A DNA stretch of 64,000 nt from NCBI RefSeq assembly GCF_000173735.1, contig NZ_ACCB01000008.1, positions 1 to 64,000 of the forward strand, given 5' to 3'. A program made the translations under genes and the position numbers. A model generated the notes under the pieces. The model was not told the DNA's origin. It made no database searches and worked only from the letters and a program-made list of their open reading frames with translations. Each line of letters starts with the position of its first letter. The first letter of the stretch is position 1. Below are positions 29,796-38,258 of the stretch, piece by piece. The DNA comes from Yersinia aldovae ATCC 35236 (GTDB lineage Bacteria > Pseudomonadota > Gammaproteobacteria > Enterobacterales > Enterobacteriaceae).

Positions 29796-30836
29796 TTAGA
29801 ATTTCTGGCTATCGCCTTGTTCCATCAGGATAAAGTTAACCCCCATATCATTACCTTGCGCTAACTCATCCGCAATCACTTTACGCACATCCTGGCCCTG
29901 CTTAAATGACGGTTTTATATGGCTGATCACCACCGGCAATCCTTTTAATGGCTGACCTTCACCACTGTATTTCTCCAGGTTTTTCAGTTCCTTCAACAGC
30001 CATTTAGGCGTCATATGGCCATAGAGCTTGCCGTCAGCCACCTCATTTGGATAAGAAACTTCAATGATCATCCCTTTTAATTGCTGCTGTTTGACTTTTT
30101 CCGCTAGTTTGCGCCACACCGCATCCAGATTTTTTGACTTTTCTATCTCATCGGGGCCGGTATCGCCAAAATAGGCAAAGGACTGATTATTGTTACTGAT
30201 CAGCAACATAGAAGATGGCGATTTATCGTGACTCAGTGGATACATCTCACCGGTCAAACGCGTTAGCCCCAGGCTCAAGGGCTGATTAGGACGCACCATT
30301 TGCATACGGTAGGTTCCCAGCCGGACACCACTGCCACTGTCCGTAAAGTTCGGCCAGACACGCCAGTTAAAATAGTAGTTGCGCAACACGTCAATGGTAT
30401 CAGCGGAGCCATAAATGGTCTTTTTGCTGTCTTGCGGTGAACCGACAATCAGACCGGAAACATGGTCAAGATGGGCATGACTGATAAAATAGCTGTTAAT
30501 ACTTTGGCGAAAGATATAACCCTGCCGAGTCAATGGAGCCGCCTTTTCCTCGGTCACATCAGAGAAATTGCCTTTATCTAATGCTTTGGCAATGCCCGGC
30601 AAGAGAGAGCCTGCATCCAGCGCTAAATAGGCCGGTTGGCTGTCATCACGAATCAGATAAGAGGTCAAATTGCTATCGCTAACACCACCATCCACTCCAA
30701 GCGCCACCACCTCAAAACCCGCAGCAGACAGCGAACTATAAACACTAAACGATAAAATCAGGCCCGTTTTAACGGCGTTGCGCGTAATTTTATCAAGATA
30801 GAATGCAGGTCTGGTCGAAATATCGGTCAAAAACAT
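29796..30836 (-). CDS. Class II 3',5'-cyclic-nucleotide phosphodiesterase (CpdP-like)
   Basis: Probable exported cAMP phosphodiesterase of the PDEase_II family (Vibrio CpdP, yeast PDE1). The 346 aa product carries HAHLDHVSGLIVGSP at about residue 119, a perfect fit to the class II signature. Further metal ligands are likely in YFGDTGPD, EVSYPNE, GHMTP and ISHIKP. The N-terminus has a 23-residue leader before a hydrophobic stretch ending SSLSAAG, consistent with a signal peptide with a long n-region. The start has a strong AAGGAG five nt upstream. It follows phrB by 15 nt, so the two are probably co-transcribed. Confidence 0.9.
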   Translation of the reverse strand: MFLTDISTRPAFYLDKITRNAVKTGLILSFSVYSSLSAAGFEVVALGVDGGVSDSNLTSYLIRDDSQPAYLALDAGSLLPGIAKALDKGNFSDVTEEKAAPLTRQGYIFRQSINSYFISHAHLDHVSGLIVGSPQDSKKTIYGSADTIDVLRNYYFNWRVWPNFTDSGSGVRLGTYRMQMVRPNQPLSLGLTRLTGEMYPLSHDKSPSSMLLISNNNQSFAYFGDTGPDEIEKSKNLDAVWRKLAEKVKQQQLKGMIIEVSYPNEVADGKLYGHMTPKWLLKELKNLEKYSGEGQPLKGLPVVISHIKPSFKQGQDVRKVIADELAQGNDMGVNFILMEQGDSQKF

Positions 30837-30851
30837 GACGGCTCCTTGTGA

Positions 30852-32310
30852 TTAGGGGTCCTTACGAACATCCCGCTTAGCGGTTTCAAATGCCGCCAGT
30901 GTAGCCAATCTGGCCAGCTTATGGTCCACCAGCGGCAGTGGGTAATCCAAATGCCGTTGTTGCCGATCGGCCCAACGCCACGGCTGATGGATATCACTGT
31001 CGGGTACCGCAGCCAGTTCTGGCAGCCAACGGCGAATAAAAGCGCCGTCTTTATCAAAGCGCTCTCCCTGCGTGGTGGGATTAAAAATACGAAAGTACGG
31101 TGCAGCATCAGTACCCGTTGAAGCCGCCCACTGCCAGCCACCATTATTGGCGGCCAGTGAGCCGTCGATTAATTGCGCCATAAAATAGCGCTCACCCTCA
31201 CGCCAGTCGATCAATAAGTCTTTAACCAAAAAAGCTGGCACTGATCATCCGCAGGCGGTTATGCATCCAACCGGTTTCATTCAACTGCCGCATCGCGGCA
31301 TCAACAATGGGATACCCTGTGCGCCCCTGCTGCCAGGCGGTTAATTGCAGTTCCGAGTGATTCCATATTACTGCATCAGTCCAGCCGATAAAGGGATGGT
31401 GCTGGCATAAACGCGGATAGGCCACTAACAAATGGCAATAGAACTCACGCCAGATAAGCTCATTAAGCCAGGTGAAAGCGCCGCTGTCTGGATTTTCCAA
31501 CCCGGCCGGGCACTCCGCACGCAAGCGGTTAAAGCACTGACGCGGTGATAAAACGCCGAGCGCCAGATAAGGTGACAGGCAACTGGTACCTGACACCGCA
31601 GGGAAATCACGTTGCTGGTGATAATCTTGTACCTGCTCACGACAGAAACTGCGCAAACGCTGCAGTGCCGCGTCTTCACCGGCGGGGAACAAAATAGGGT
31701 CAACCGGCTGTTGCGGATAATCAAATAAGAGCGGGGGGAATGATGTCGCGGCAGCCATGTTATCGCGAGCAATCGGTGCCGGAACACATGCGTTATCGCT
31801 CATAAGTAATCGTTGGATAAAAGCGCGGCGAAATGGCGTGAACACTTTATACATTTCGTTATTACCGGTCAGGACGCTGCCTGGCGGCAATAATAAGCTG
31901 TCATGAAAACGGTGGCAGGTGATATTTCTACCGTTCGCTCCACTGTTGAGCCGCACCGCCAATGCCTCATCCCGCCGCCGTTCGTTCAATTCATACTGCT
32001 GATTATAAAATAGTGCATCGACCTGTTGCTGCTGGCAGAAGTTATCCAACCAGATAACTGCATCCTGAAAATCATCACATTGATGATAATGCAGCGCTAT
32101 GCTTTTCGCAGCGAGAGCACTCTGCAACAGTTGCAGATTTTGCTGCAAAAATGCCGCCTGACGCGGTGCCATATCATGTGCGGCCCACTGCTTAGGCGTG
32201 GCAATAAACAGCGCAATAACCCTTGCTTGTGGGTCCTGACACGCCGCATTCAGCGCCAGATTATCAGTGATACGTAAGTCATTACGAAACCAGACCAGAT
32301 GCGTTGCCAT
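30852..32310 (-). pseudogene. phrB: Deoxyribodipyrimidine photolyase PhrB, frameshifted by one extra base
   Basis: Light-driven repair enzyme for cyclobutane pyrimidine dimers. The first frame begins MATHLVWFRNDLRITDNLAL and covers the MTHF-binding domain and much of the FAD domain to [10 protein letters not shown]. The second frame continues without loss as [20 protein letters not shown], then [20 protein letters not shown], to the end. An A6 run at 31228-31233 (T6 in the gene) should be five. Removing one base gives 485 aa. As written, the truncated 362 aa product lacks the C-terminal FAD and DNA-binding helices and should be inactive. It follows ybgA by 3 nt. Confidence 0.9.
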
Positions 32311-32313
32311 ACC

Positions 32314-32799
32314 TTATCCTTGCGCGGAGTAAAAAGTAAAATAGTGCTGCTCAGACAGATAATCATTAGGAAAATCAGCAAGATATGATTTTATCTGCAC
32401 AACCGGTACACTCAAGGGCAGCTCACCTGTACGGTATTGATCAATAAGTTGCGCCAAAGCCTGACGCTGAACTGACGTGAGATAAGGCCGAAAATAGCCC
32501 TGCACATGCATTAACACATTGGTGTGATTAGCGGGTGTCGGCTGATGAGACAATAAGTGAAGTAAACGCTGGCGATATTCAGCGGTAAACTCAGCCAGCG
32601 AAGGCCACTTATCCATCGACGCAATAAATGGGCCGATCTCTCTATATTCAGGCTGCGAATGCGCTAGCAGCACCAATTTATAACGGCTGTGAAAAGTCAT
32701 TAATTTGCCACGGGTGATTCCAGCGGCACATAACGCATCGAGTTCATCGCGCACCTGGTCATATTCAGCACTGTGCGTCGGCTGATGGGTTCCTGACAT
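32314..32799 (-). CDS. ybgA: DUF1722 protein YbgA
   Basis: Small cytosolic protein of unknown biochemical role, always near phrB in enterobacteria. I start at 32799 (MSGTHQPTHS), because GGGGAG lies six nt upstream; the frame also extends to 32844. The 161 aa product has the DUF1722 pattern LMTFHSRYKLVLLAHSQPEY, then NVLMHVQGYFRP, and ELPLSVPVVQIKSYL. It is three nt upstream of phrB and likely co-transcribed with it. Confidence 0.9.
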   Translation of the reverse strand: MSGTHQPTHSAEYDQVRDELDALCAAGITRGKLMTFHSRYKLVLLAHSQPEYREIGPFIASMDKWPSLAEFTAEYRQRLLHLLSHQPTPANHTNVLMHVQGYFRPYLTSVQRQALAQLIDQYRTGELPLSVPVVQIKSYLADFPNDYLSEQHYFTFYSAQG

Positions 32800-32919
32800 G
32801 CTGTTCTCCCCAATCTTTACTGTCATAAATATCACATCATTCATTTCATCATAACAGTTGTCGCCAGAGAACTACGGTATTGCTTGATATCTTTACCTAA
32901 ACACATTTACGTGGGCAAT

Positions 32920-32949
32920 AAAAAAGCCCGCGAGCGTTAACTCACGGGC
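32920..32949 (-). terminator. Rho-independent terminator downstream of ybfA
   Basis: On the minus strand GCCCGTGAG and CTCGCGGGC form a 9 bp stem (one U-G pair) with a 6 nt loop, followed by six T. It lies about 50 nt after the ybfA stop and isolates ybfA from ybgA-phrB. Confidence 0.85.
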
Positions 32950-32996
32950 CATCTATTTTACAGCGTGTTTACCACGATGAAATCGATTGATGTCTC

Positions 32997-33203
32997 TTAG
33001 TAAAAATCTTGAATCGCCGATTCAGATTGCGCCAACCATACCGGTTTATCACTGGTTTTCGCCCAGACACGGTGCAGGTAGCTGTAAAAACGGGCACGAT
33101 CTTTACGGAAAAGCATCACTGGCAGCGCCAATAAACCCAGCAGGATCACCGCGCTACGGCGCAAGAGAACCTGATGTAATGGGTATGCGTTGTACATGGA
33201 CAT
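32997..33203 (-). CDS. ybfA: Small membrane protein YbfA
   Basis: The 68 aa protein is the same length as E. coli YbfA and shares the segment [14 protein letters not shown], then KTSDKPVW and the C-terminal DFY. One hydrophobic helix is at about residues 16-32. AGGAGG lies five nt before the ATG. Its function is not firmly established; in E. coli it also sits divergent from kdpF. Confidence 0.9.
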   Translation of the reverse strand: MSMYNAYPLHQVLLRRSAVILLGLLALPVMLFRKDRARFYSYLHRVWAKTSDKPVWLAQSESAIQDFY

Positions 33204-33575
33204 ACGATCCTCCTTTTAAAACGCCGTCGTGTAGTGAATTGGCCCGATAAATAAAGGGAGGCCGGTTTACCGCGTGGCGCTGAAAGTAAAATAAGTAAAT
33301 CTGGAAACTGAACAAAATTTTACCGCATTGGTTGAAACTTTACCACTCATCCGACCACTAATTTACACAAAAAACAGATTAAAACGGCCAATCCTGTAAT
33401 TTTGTTACGTTTGAGTTAATTTAAAACCAACTATGGTTATATTTCGTTCACATATTGTTTACCTACTGGCAAACTAAACATAGTCACCGCATGAAAGCGC
33501 ATTTAACGCATCCCGTTAAATAACCCACACGTCAACTGATTAAATTACACTCAGTTTGTGTCATTTTTTTGTACC

Positions 33576-33604
33576 GTTTTTATTACTTTTTTTACACCCC
33601 GCCC
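33576..33604 (+). promoter_or_regulatory. KdpE operator upstream of kdpF
   Basis: A T-rich block (TTTTTATTACTTTTTTTACA followed by CCCCGCCC) closely matches the KdpE-binding region of the E. coli kdpFABC promoter as I remember it. It ends about 105 nt before the kdpF start. The rest of the 33204-33709 region is AT-rich leader and promoter DNA with no gene. Confidence 0.75.
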
Positions 33605-33709
33605 TCCTTTTTTATCAAGAACTTTTCGCCCGACTACCTAAGCTGTTGTGACTAACAACTTGTTTGTCAAAAAGTTGACTATCAAAAGTCAGACCTGTGG
33701 AGGTGTATC

Positions 33710-33799
33710 GTGAGTTTCAGCATCGTTTGTGGTGCGTTGTTGGTCCTGCTGCTGCTGGGCTATCTGGTTTACGCCTTATTTAACGCAGAGGACTTTTAA
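33710..33799 (+). CDS. kdpF: K+-transporting ATPase small subunit KdpF
   Basis: Single-helix peptide that stabilises the KdpFABC complex. I translated it directly: a GTG start at 33710 with GGAGG eight nt upstream, then 29 aa beginning MSFSIVCGALLVLLLLGYLV and ending in NAEDF, as expected for KdpF. The TAA is immediately followed by the kdpA ATG. Confidence 0.93.
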   Translation: MSFSIVCGALLVLLLLGYLVYALFNAEDF

Positions 33800-35488
33800 A
33801 TGGCAGCGTCAGGATTTCTGCTTATCGCCAGTTTCATGCTGGTGCTATTGGTGCTGTCCCGCCCCCTGGGGAGCTTTTTAGCCCGAATAATCGAAGGTGA
33901 ACCTTTTGCAGGATTACAAAGAATCGAGGCCGGAGTATGGCGTTGTAGCGGCGTAAAAAATGAAGAGATGAATGGCTGGCAATATGCACTGGCTATTCTC
34001 TGTTTCAACTTGATGGGCGTTGTAGTGCTATTTGTGTTGCTGATGACACAAGGCTCTTTGCCACTCAACCCTGAAAATATGCCGGGGATGTCGTGGCATC
34101 TGGCACTCAATACCGCAGTCAGCTTTGTCACAAATACCAACTGGCAAGCCTACAGCGGCGAAAGTACCCTCAGTTATCTGAGCCAAATGGCTGGGCTGAC
34201 CGTGCAAAACTTTTTGTCAGCCGCCACCGGTATTGCCGTGGCGTTTGCCCTGATCCGCGCTTTTGCCCGCCACTCCGCCGCCACTTTGGGTAATGCCTGG
34301 GTGGATTTGGTACGCATTACCTTATATGTCTTGCTGCCAATAGCCCTGATCATCGCCCTGATTTTTGTCAGTCAGGGGGTATTGCAAAATCTGGATGGCT
34401 ACCTGCACATCACCACGCTGGAAGGGGTGAAACAAACCCTACCGATGGGACCGGTGGCCTCGCAGGAAGCGATAAAAGTGCTGGGAACCAACGGCGGCGG
34501 CTTCTTTGGCGCTAACTCCGCACACCCATTTGAAAACCCAACCGCATTCAGCAACTTTGTGCAGATGCTGGCCATTTTCCTGATCCCTTGCGCCCTGTGT
34601 TTTGCCTTTGGCCAAGTGGTGGGTGATAACCGTCAAGGCCATGCATTGATCTGGGCCATGTCACTGATTTTTGTGGTGGCAGTGGTGGTGGTGATGTACG
34701 CCGAACTGGCCGGTAACCCACATCTAACGCAGTTGGGCGCGAACAGTAATATCAATATGGAAGGTAAGGAGTCGCGCTTTGGCATCCTGTCTACCAGCAT
34801 CTATGCCGTAGTGACCACGGCCGCATCCTGTGGCGCGGTCAACGCGATGCATGACTCCCTTACCGCGCTGGGTGGCATGGTGCCGATGTGGCTGATGCAA
34901 ATTGGCGAAGTGGTGTTCGGCGGCGTCGGTTCTGGCTTGTACGGCATGCTGTTGTTCGTCCTGCTGACGGTGTTTATCGCCGGTCTGATGATTGGCCGAT
35001 CCCCTGAATATCTCGGTAAGAAAATCGATGTATTCGATATGAAAATGACCGCACTGGCCATCCTGGTTACCCCGACCATCGTGCTACTGGGCACCGCGCT
35101 GGCGCTGTGCTCCGATGCCGGGCGAGCAGGAATTCTTAACCCTGGCGCACACGGTTTCAGCGAAGTGTTGTACGCCCTTTCATCTGCTGCCAATAACAAC
35201 GGTAGTGCCTTTGCTGGCCTGAGCGTCAATACACCGTTTTATAACCTGCTGCTGGCGGCCGCCATGTTCCTCGGGCGCTTTGGTGTGATCCTACCGGTAT
35301 TGGCCATTGCCAGTTCACTGGTGGCGAAGAAGCGGCAACCTGCGGGTAACGGCACGCTACCGACCTCCGGGCCGCTGTTTATCGGTTTACTGGTTGGTAC
35401 CGTATTGCTGGTAGGCGCATTGACCTTTATCCCAGCACTGGCGCTAGGCCCGGTGGCTGAACACCTGCAAATTTGGTTAGCACATTGA
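33800..35488 (+). CDS. kdpA: K+-transporting ATPase subunit KdpA
   Basis: Channel-like subunit that binds and selects K+ in the inner membrane. The 562 aa product has about ten helices in a Trk/KcsA-type fold with four degenerate P-loops: [47 protein letters not shown] and [14 protein letters not shown]. The first, second and third hold the selectivity residues. It abuts kdpF and is followed by kdpB. Confidence 0.97.
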   Translation: MAASGFLLIASFMLVLLVLSRPLGSFLARIIEGEPFAGLQRIEAGVWRCSGVKNEEMNGWQYALAILCFNLMGVVVLFVLLMTQGSLPLNPENMPGMSWHLALNTAVSFVTNTNWQAYSGESTLSYLSQMAGLTVQNFLSAATGIAVAFALIRAFARHSAATLGNAWVDLVRITLYVLLPIALIIALIFVSQGVLQNLDGYLHITTLEGVKQTLPMGPVASQEAIKVLGTNGGGFFGANSAHPFENPTAFSNFVQMLAIFLIPCALCFAFGQVVGDNRQGHALIWAMSLIFVVAVVVVMYAELAGNPHLTQLGANSNINMEGKESRFGILSTSIYAVVTTAASCGAVNAMHDSLTALGGMVPMWLMQIGEVVFGGVGSGLYGMLLFVLLTVFIAGLMIGRSPEYLGKKIDVFDMKMTALAILVTPTIVLLGTALALCSDAGRAGILNPGAHGFSEVLYALSSAANNNGSAFAGLSVNTPFYNLLLAAAMFLGRFGVILPVLAIASSLVAKKRQPAGNGTLPTSGPLFIGLLVGTVLLVGALTFIPALALGPVAEHLQIWLAH

Positions 35489-35501
35489 TGAGAGAATGAC
35501 T

Positions 35502-37568
35502 ATGACACGTAAACAACGCGCGATTTTTGAACCTGCACTGGTTCGCACTGCGCTGATAGATGCCGTGAAGAAGCTGGACCCGCGCGTCCAGTGGCGTAAT
35601 CCGGTGATGTTCGTGGTGTATCTGGGCAGTTGGCTAACCACCCTTATCTGGTTGGCTATTTTGAGCGGTCAGGCCAGCGGTAGCGCCATGTTTACCGGCA
35701 ATGTTGCCCTGTGGTTGTGGTTTACTGTGCTGTTCGCCAACGTTGCCGAAGCACTGGCCGAGGGGCGCAGTAAAGCGCAGGCCGAGAGTCTGCGTGGCGT
35801 GAAAAAAACCAGTTGGGCTAAGAAATTGTCTGAAGCCCGCTTCGATGCACCTCAGGAGAAAGTCTCTGCTGACAGCCTACGCAAAGGTGATTTGGTATTA
35901 ATCGAAGCAGGCGATACTGTGCCCTGTGATGGCGAGGTACTGGAAGGTGGCGCATCGGTTGATGAAAGTGCTATTACCGGTGAATCGGCTCCGGTTATCC
36001 GTGAGTCCGGCGGCGACTTCTCTTCCGTTACCGGTGGTACTCGGGTGCTGTCCGACTGGCTGGTGGTTGAGTGCAGCGTTAACCCCGGCGAAACCTTCCT
36101 TGACCGGATGATAGCGATGGTGGAAGGTGCCAAACGGCGCAAAACACCTAACGAAGTAGCGCTGACGATACTGCTGATAGCACTGACTATCGTCTTTTTG
36201 CTGGCAACCGCAACGCTCTATCCATTCTCGATGTTTAGTGTGGAAGCTAACCAGGCCGGTTTACCGGTGACGATTACAGTATTGGTCGCACTGCTGGTTT
36301 GCCTGATCCCCACCACCATCGGCGGCTTGCTGTCAGCCATCGGGGTGGCCGGGATGAGCCGGATGCTGGGTGCTAACGTCATTGCTACCAGCGGGCGCGC
36401 GGTGGAAGCCGCCGGTGATGTCGATGTGCTGCTGCTGGATAAAACCGGCACCATCACCTTGGGTAACCGTCAAGCGTCTGAGTTTTTACCGGCTCCCGGA
36501 GTCACCGAGCAACAACTGGCAGATGCCGCGCAACTCTCTTCGTTAGCGGATGAAACGCCTGAAGGCCGCAGCATCGTGGTGCTGGCTAAACAGCGCTTTA
36601 ATTTGCGTGAACGTGACTTGCACAGCCTGAATGCCACCTTTGTGCCCTTCTCTGCGCAAACCCGCATGAGTGGGGTGAATGTACAAGACAGAATGATTCG
36701 CAAAGGTGCGGTAGATGCTATCCGCCGTCACGTTGAGTCCAATCAGGGCCATTTCCCACGGGCAGTTGAAGATGCGGTCGAGAGTGTTGCGCGCACCGGT
36801 GGTACCCCATTGGTGGTGGCCGAAGGGCCGCGTGTGCTGGGTGTGGTGGCACTGAAAGATATCGTGAAAGGCGGTATTAAAGAACGTTTTGCCGAACTGC
36901 GCAAAATGGGCATCAAAACGGTGATGATCACCGGTGATAACCGCCTGACCGCCGCCGCCATCGCAGCCGAAGCTGGCGTAGATGATTTTCTGGCCGAAGC
37001 CACTCCCGAAGCTAAACTGGCGTTGATTCGCCAGTATCAGGCAGAAGGTAGATTGGTGGCGATGACCGGTGATGGCACCAACGATGCTCCGGCACTGGCG
37101 CAGGCGGATGTTGCCGTGGCGATGAACTCGGGGACGCAAGCGGCTAAAGAAGCGGGCAATATGGTGGATTTGGACTCCAACCCGACCAAGTTGATTGAAG
37201 TGGTGCATATCGGTAAGCAAATGCTGATGACCCGTGGCTCACTAACCACCTTCAGTATCGCCAACGACGTCGCCAAATATTTTGCCATTATTCCGGCAGC
37301 ATTCGCCGCGACTTATCCGCAGTTAAATGCCTTGAACGTCATGCAGTTGCATTCCCCCGCGTCAGCCATTCTGTCGGCGGTTATTTTTAACGCACTGGTG
37401 ATTGTGTTCCTGATCCCGTTGGCGCTAAAAGGGGTGAGTTACAAAGCGATGAGCGCGGCTGCCCTTTTACGCCGTAACCTGTGGATCTATGGGCTGGGTG
37501 GCTTACTGGTGCCATTTGTCGGGATAAAACTGATCGATCTGGTGCTAAGCGCCGTGATGATGAGTTGA
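35502..37568 (+). CDS. kdpB: K+-transporting P-type ATPase subunit KdpB
   Basis: Catalytic P-type ATPase subunit (type IA). I start at 35502 ([14 protein letters not shown]), which matches E. coli and has GAGAG at a proper distance; 35496 is an alternative. It has 688 aa. The actuator motif TGES is in [10 protein letters not shown], the phosphorylated Asp in [13 protein letters not shown], and the hinge in [18 protein letters not shown]. The inhibitory-phosphorylation Ser of KdpB is in the TGES loop. Confidence 0.97.
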   Translation: MTRKQRAIFEPALVRTALIDAVKKLDPRVQWRNPVMFVVYLGSWLTTLIWLAILSGQASGSAMFTGNVALWLWFTVLFANVAEALAEGRSKAQAESLRGVKKTSWAKKLSEARFDAPQEKVSADSLRKGDLVLIEAGDTVPCDGEVLEGGASVDESAITGESAPVIRESGGDFSSVTGGTRVLSDWLVVECSVNPGETFLDRMIAMVEGAKRRKTPNEVALTILLIALTIVFLLATATLYPFSMFSVEANQAGLPVTITVLVALLVCLIPTTIGGLLSAIGVAGMSRMLGANVIATSGRAVEAAGDVDVLLLDKTGTITLGNRQASEFLPAPGVTEQQLADAAQLSSLADETPEGRSIVVLAKQRFNLRERDLHSLNATFVPFSAQTRMSGVNVQDRMIRKGAVDAIRRHVESNQGHFPRAVEDAVESVARTGGTPLVVAEGPRVLGVVALKDIVKGGIKERFAELRKMGIKTVMITGDNRLTAAAIAAEAGVDDFLAEATPEAKLALIRQYQAEGRLVAMTGDGTNDAPALAQADVAVAMNSGTQAAKEAGNMVDLDSNPTKLIEVVHIGKQMLMTRGSLTTFSIANDVAKYFAIIPAAFAATYPQLNALNVMQLHSPASAILSAVIFNALVIVFLIPLALKGVSYKAMSAAALLRRNLWIYGLGGLLVPFVGIKLIDLVLSAVMMS

Positions 37569-37596
37569 AGTCACACTAATCAAGTGTTCAGCAATG

Positions 37597-37619
37597 GGCC
37601 ACAGCACATGGTTGTGGCC
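37597..37619 (+). repeat. Hairpin in the kdpB-kdpC spacer
   Basis: GGCCACA and TGTGGCC form a 7 bp perfect stem with a 9 nt loop in the 81 bp gap between kdpB and kdpC. No T tract follows; it may tune mRNA stability or expression of kdpC. Confidence 0.45.
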
Positions 37620-37649
37620 GGTTTAAGCGTTATTTAAGAGGCAAATAAA

Positions 37650-38249
37650 ATGTCATACCTGCGACCTTCACTGGTTTTACTGATATTACTGACACTGATT
37701 ACCGGGATAGCTTATCCTCTGCTGACTACCGGTTTGGCAAAATTGATGTTCTCACATCAAGCTAGCGGTTCATTGGTGATGCTGGGTGATGAGGTGGTTG
37801 GCTCCTCATTGCTGGGTCAGAACTTTACCCAACCGGGTTATTTTGCTGGTCGCCCGTCGGTAACGGCGGATATGCCTTATAATCCAATGGCTTCTGGCGG
37901 CAGCAATCTGGCTATCAGTAACCCGGCACTGGATCAAGCCATTAGTGAACGTGTTAAAGCCCTGCATCAGGCCAATCCCACCCAAACCGGCCCGGTTCCG
38001 GTTGATTTAGTCACCGCTTCTGGTAGTGGTTTAGATCCACAGATTTCGCTGGAAGCGGCTTACTATCAGGCACCGCGCATAGCAACGGTACGCCAGATGC
38101 CGTTGTCTGAGGTTAAGCAATTGATTGATGATAATGTACAAAAAGCGACACCTAATTTCTTCGGTGAATCCGTCGTCAATGTGCTGAATCTGAATATGGC
38201 GCTGGATGCCAAAAGCCAGGTCAAAGTACCCGCCAACCCGATGAAATAA
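37650..38249 (+). CDS. kdpC: K+-transporting ATPase subunit KdpC
   Basis: Periplasmic subunit with one N-terminal membrane helix (about residues 8-28), needed for high-affinity transport by the complex. The 199 aa product has the family motifs GQNFTQPGYFAGRPS and SGSGLDPQISLEAA. AGAGG lies about 9 nt upstream of the ATG. It is followed after 9 nt by kdpD. Confidence 0.95.
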   Translation: MSYLRPSLVLLILLTLITGIAYPLLTTGLAKLMFSHQASGSLVMLGDEVVGSSLLGQNFTQPGYFAGRPSVTADMPYNPMASGGSNLAISNPALDQAISERVKALHQANPTQTGPVPVDLVTASGSGLDPQISLEAAYYQAPRIATVRQMPLSEVKQLIDDNVQKATPNFFGESVVNVLNLNMALDAKSQVKVPANPMK

Positions 38250-38258
38250 TAAGGAAAT

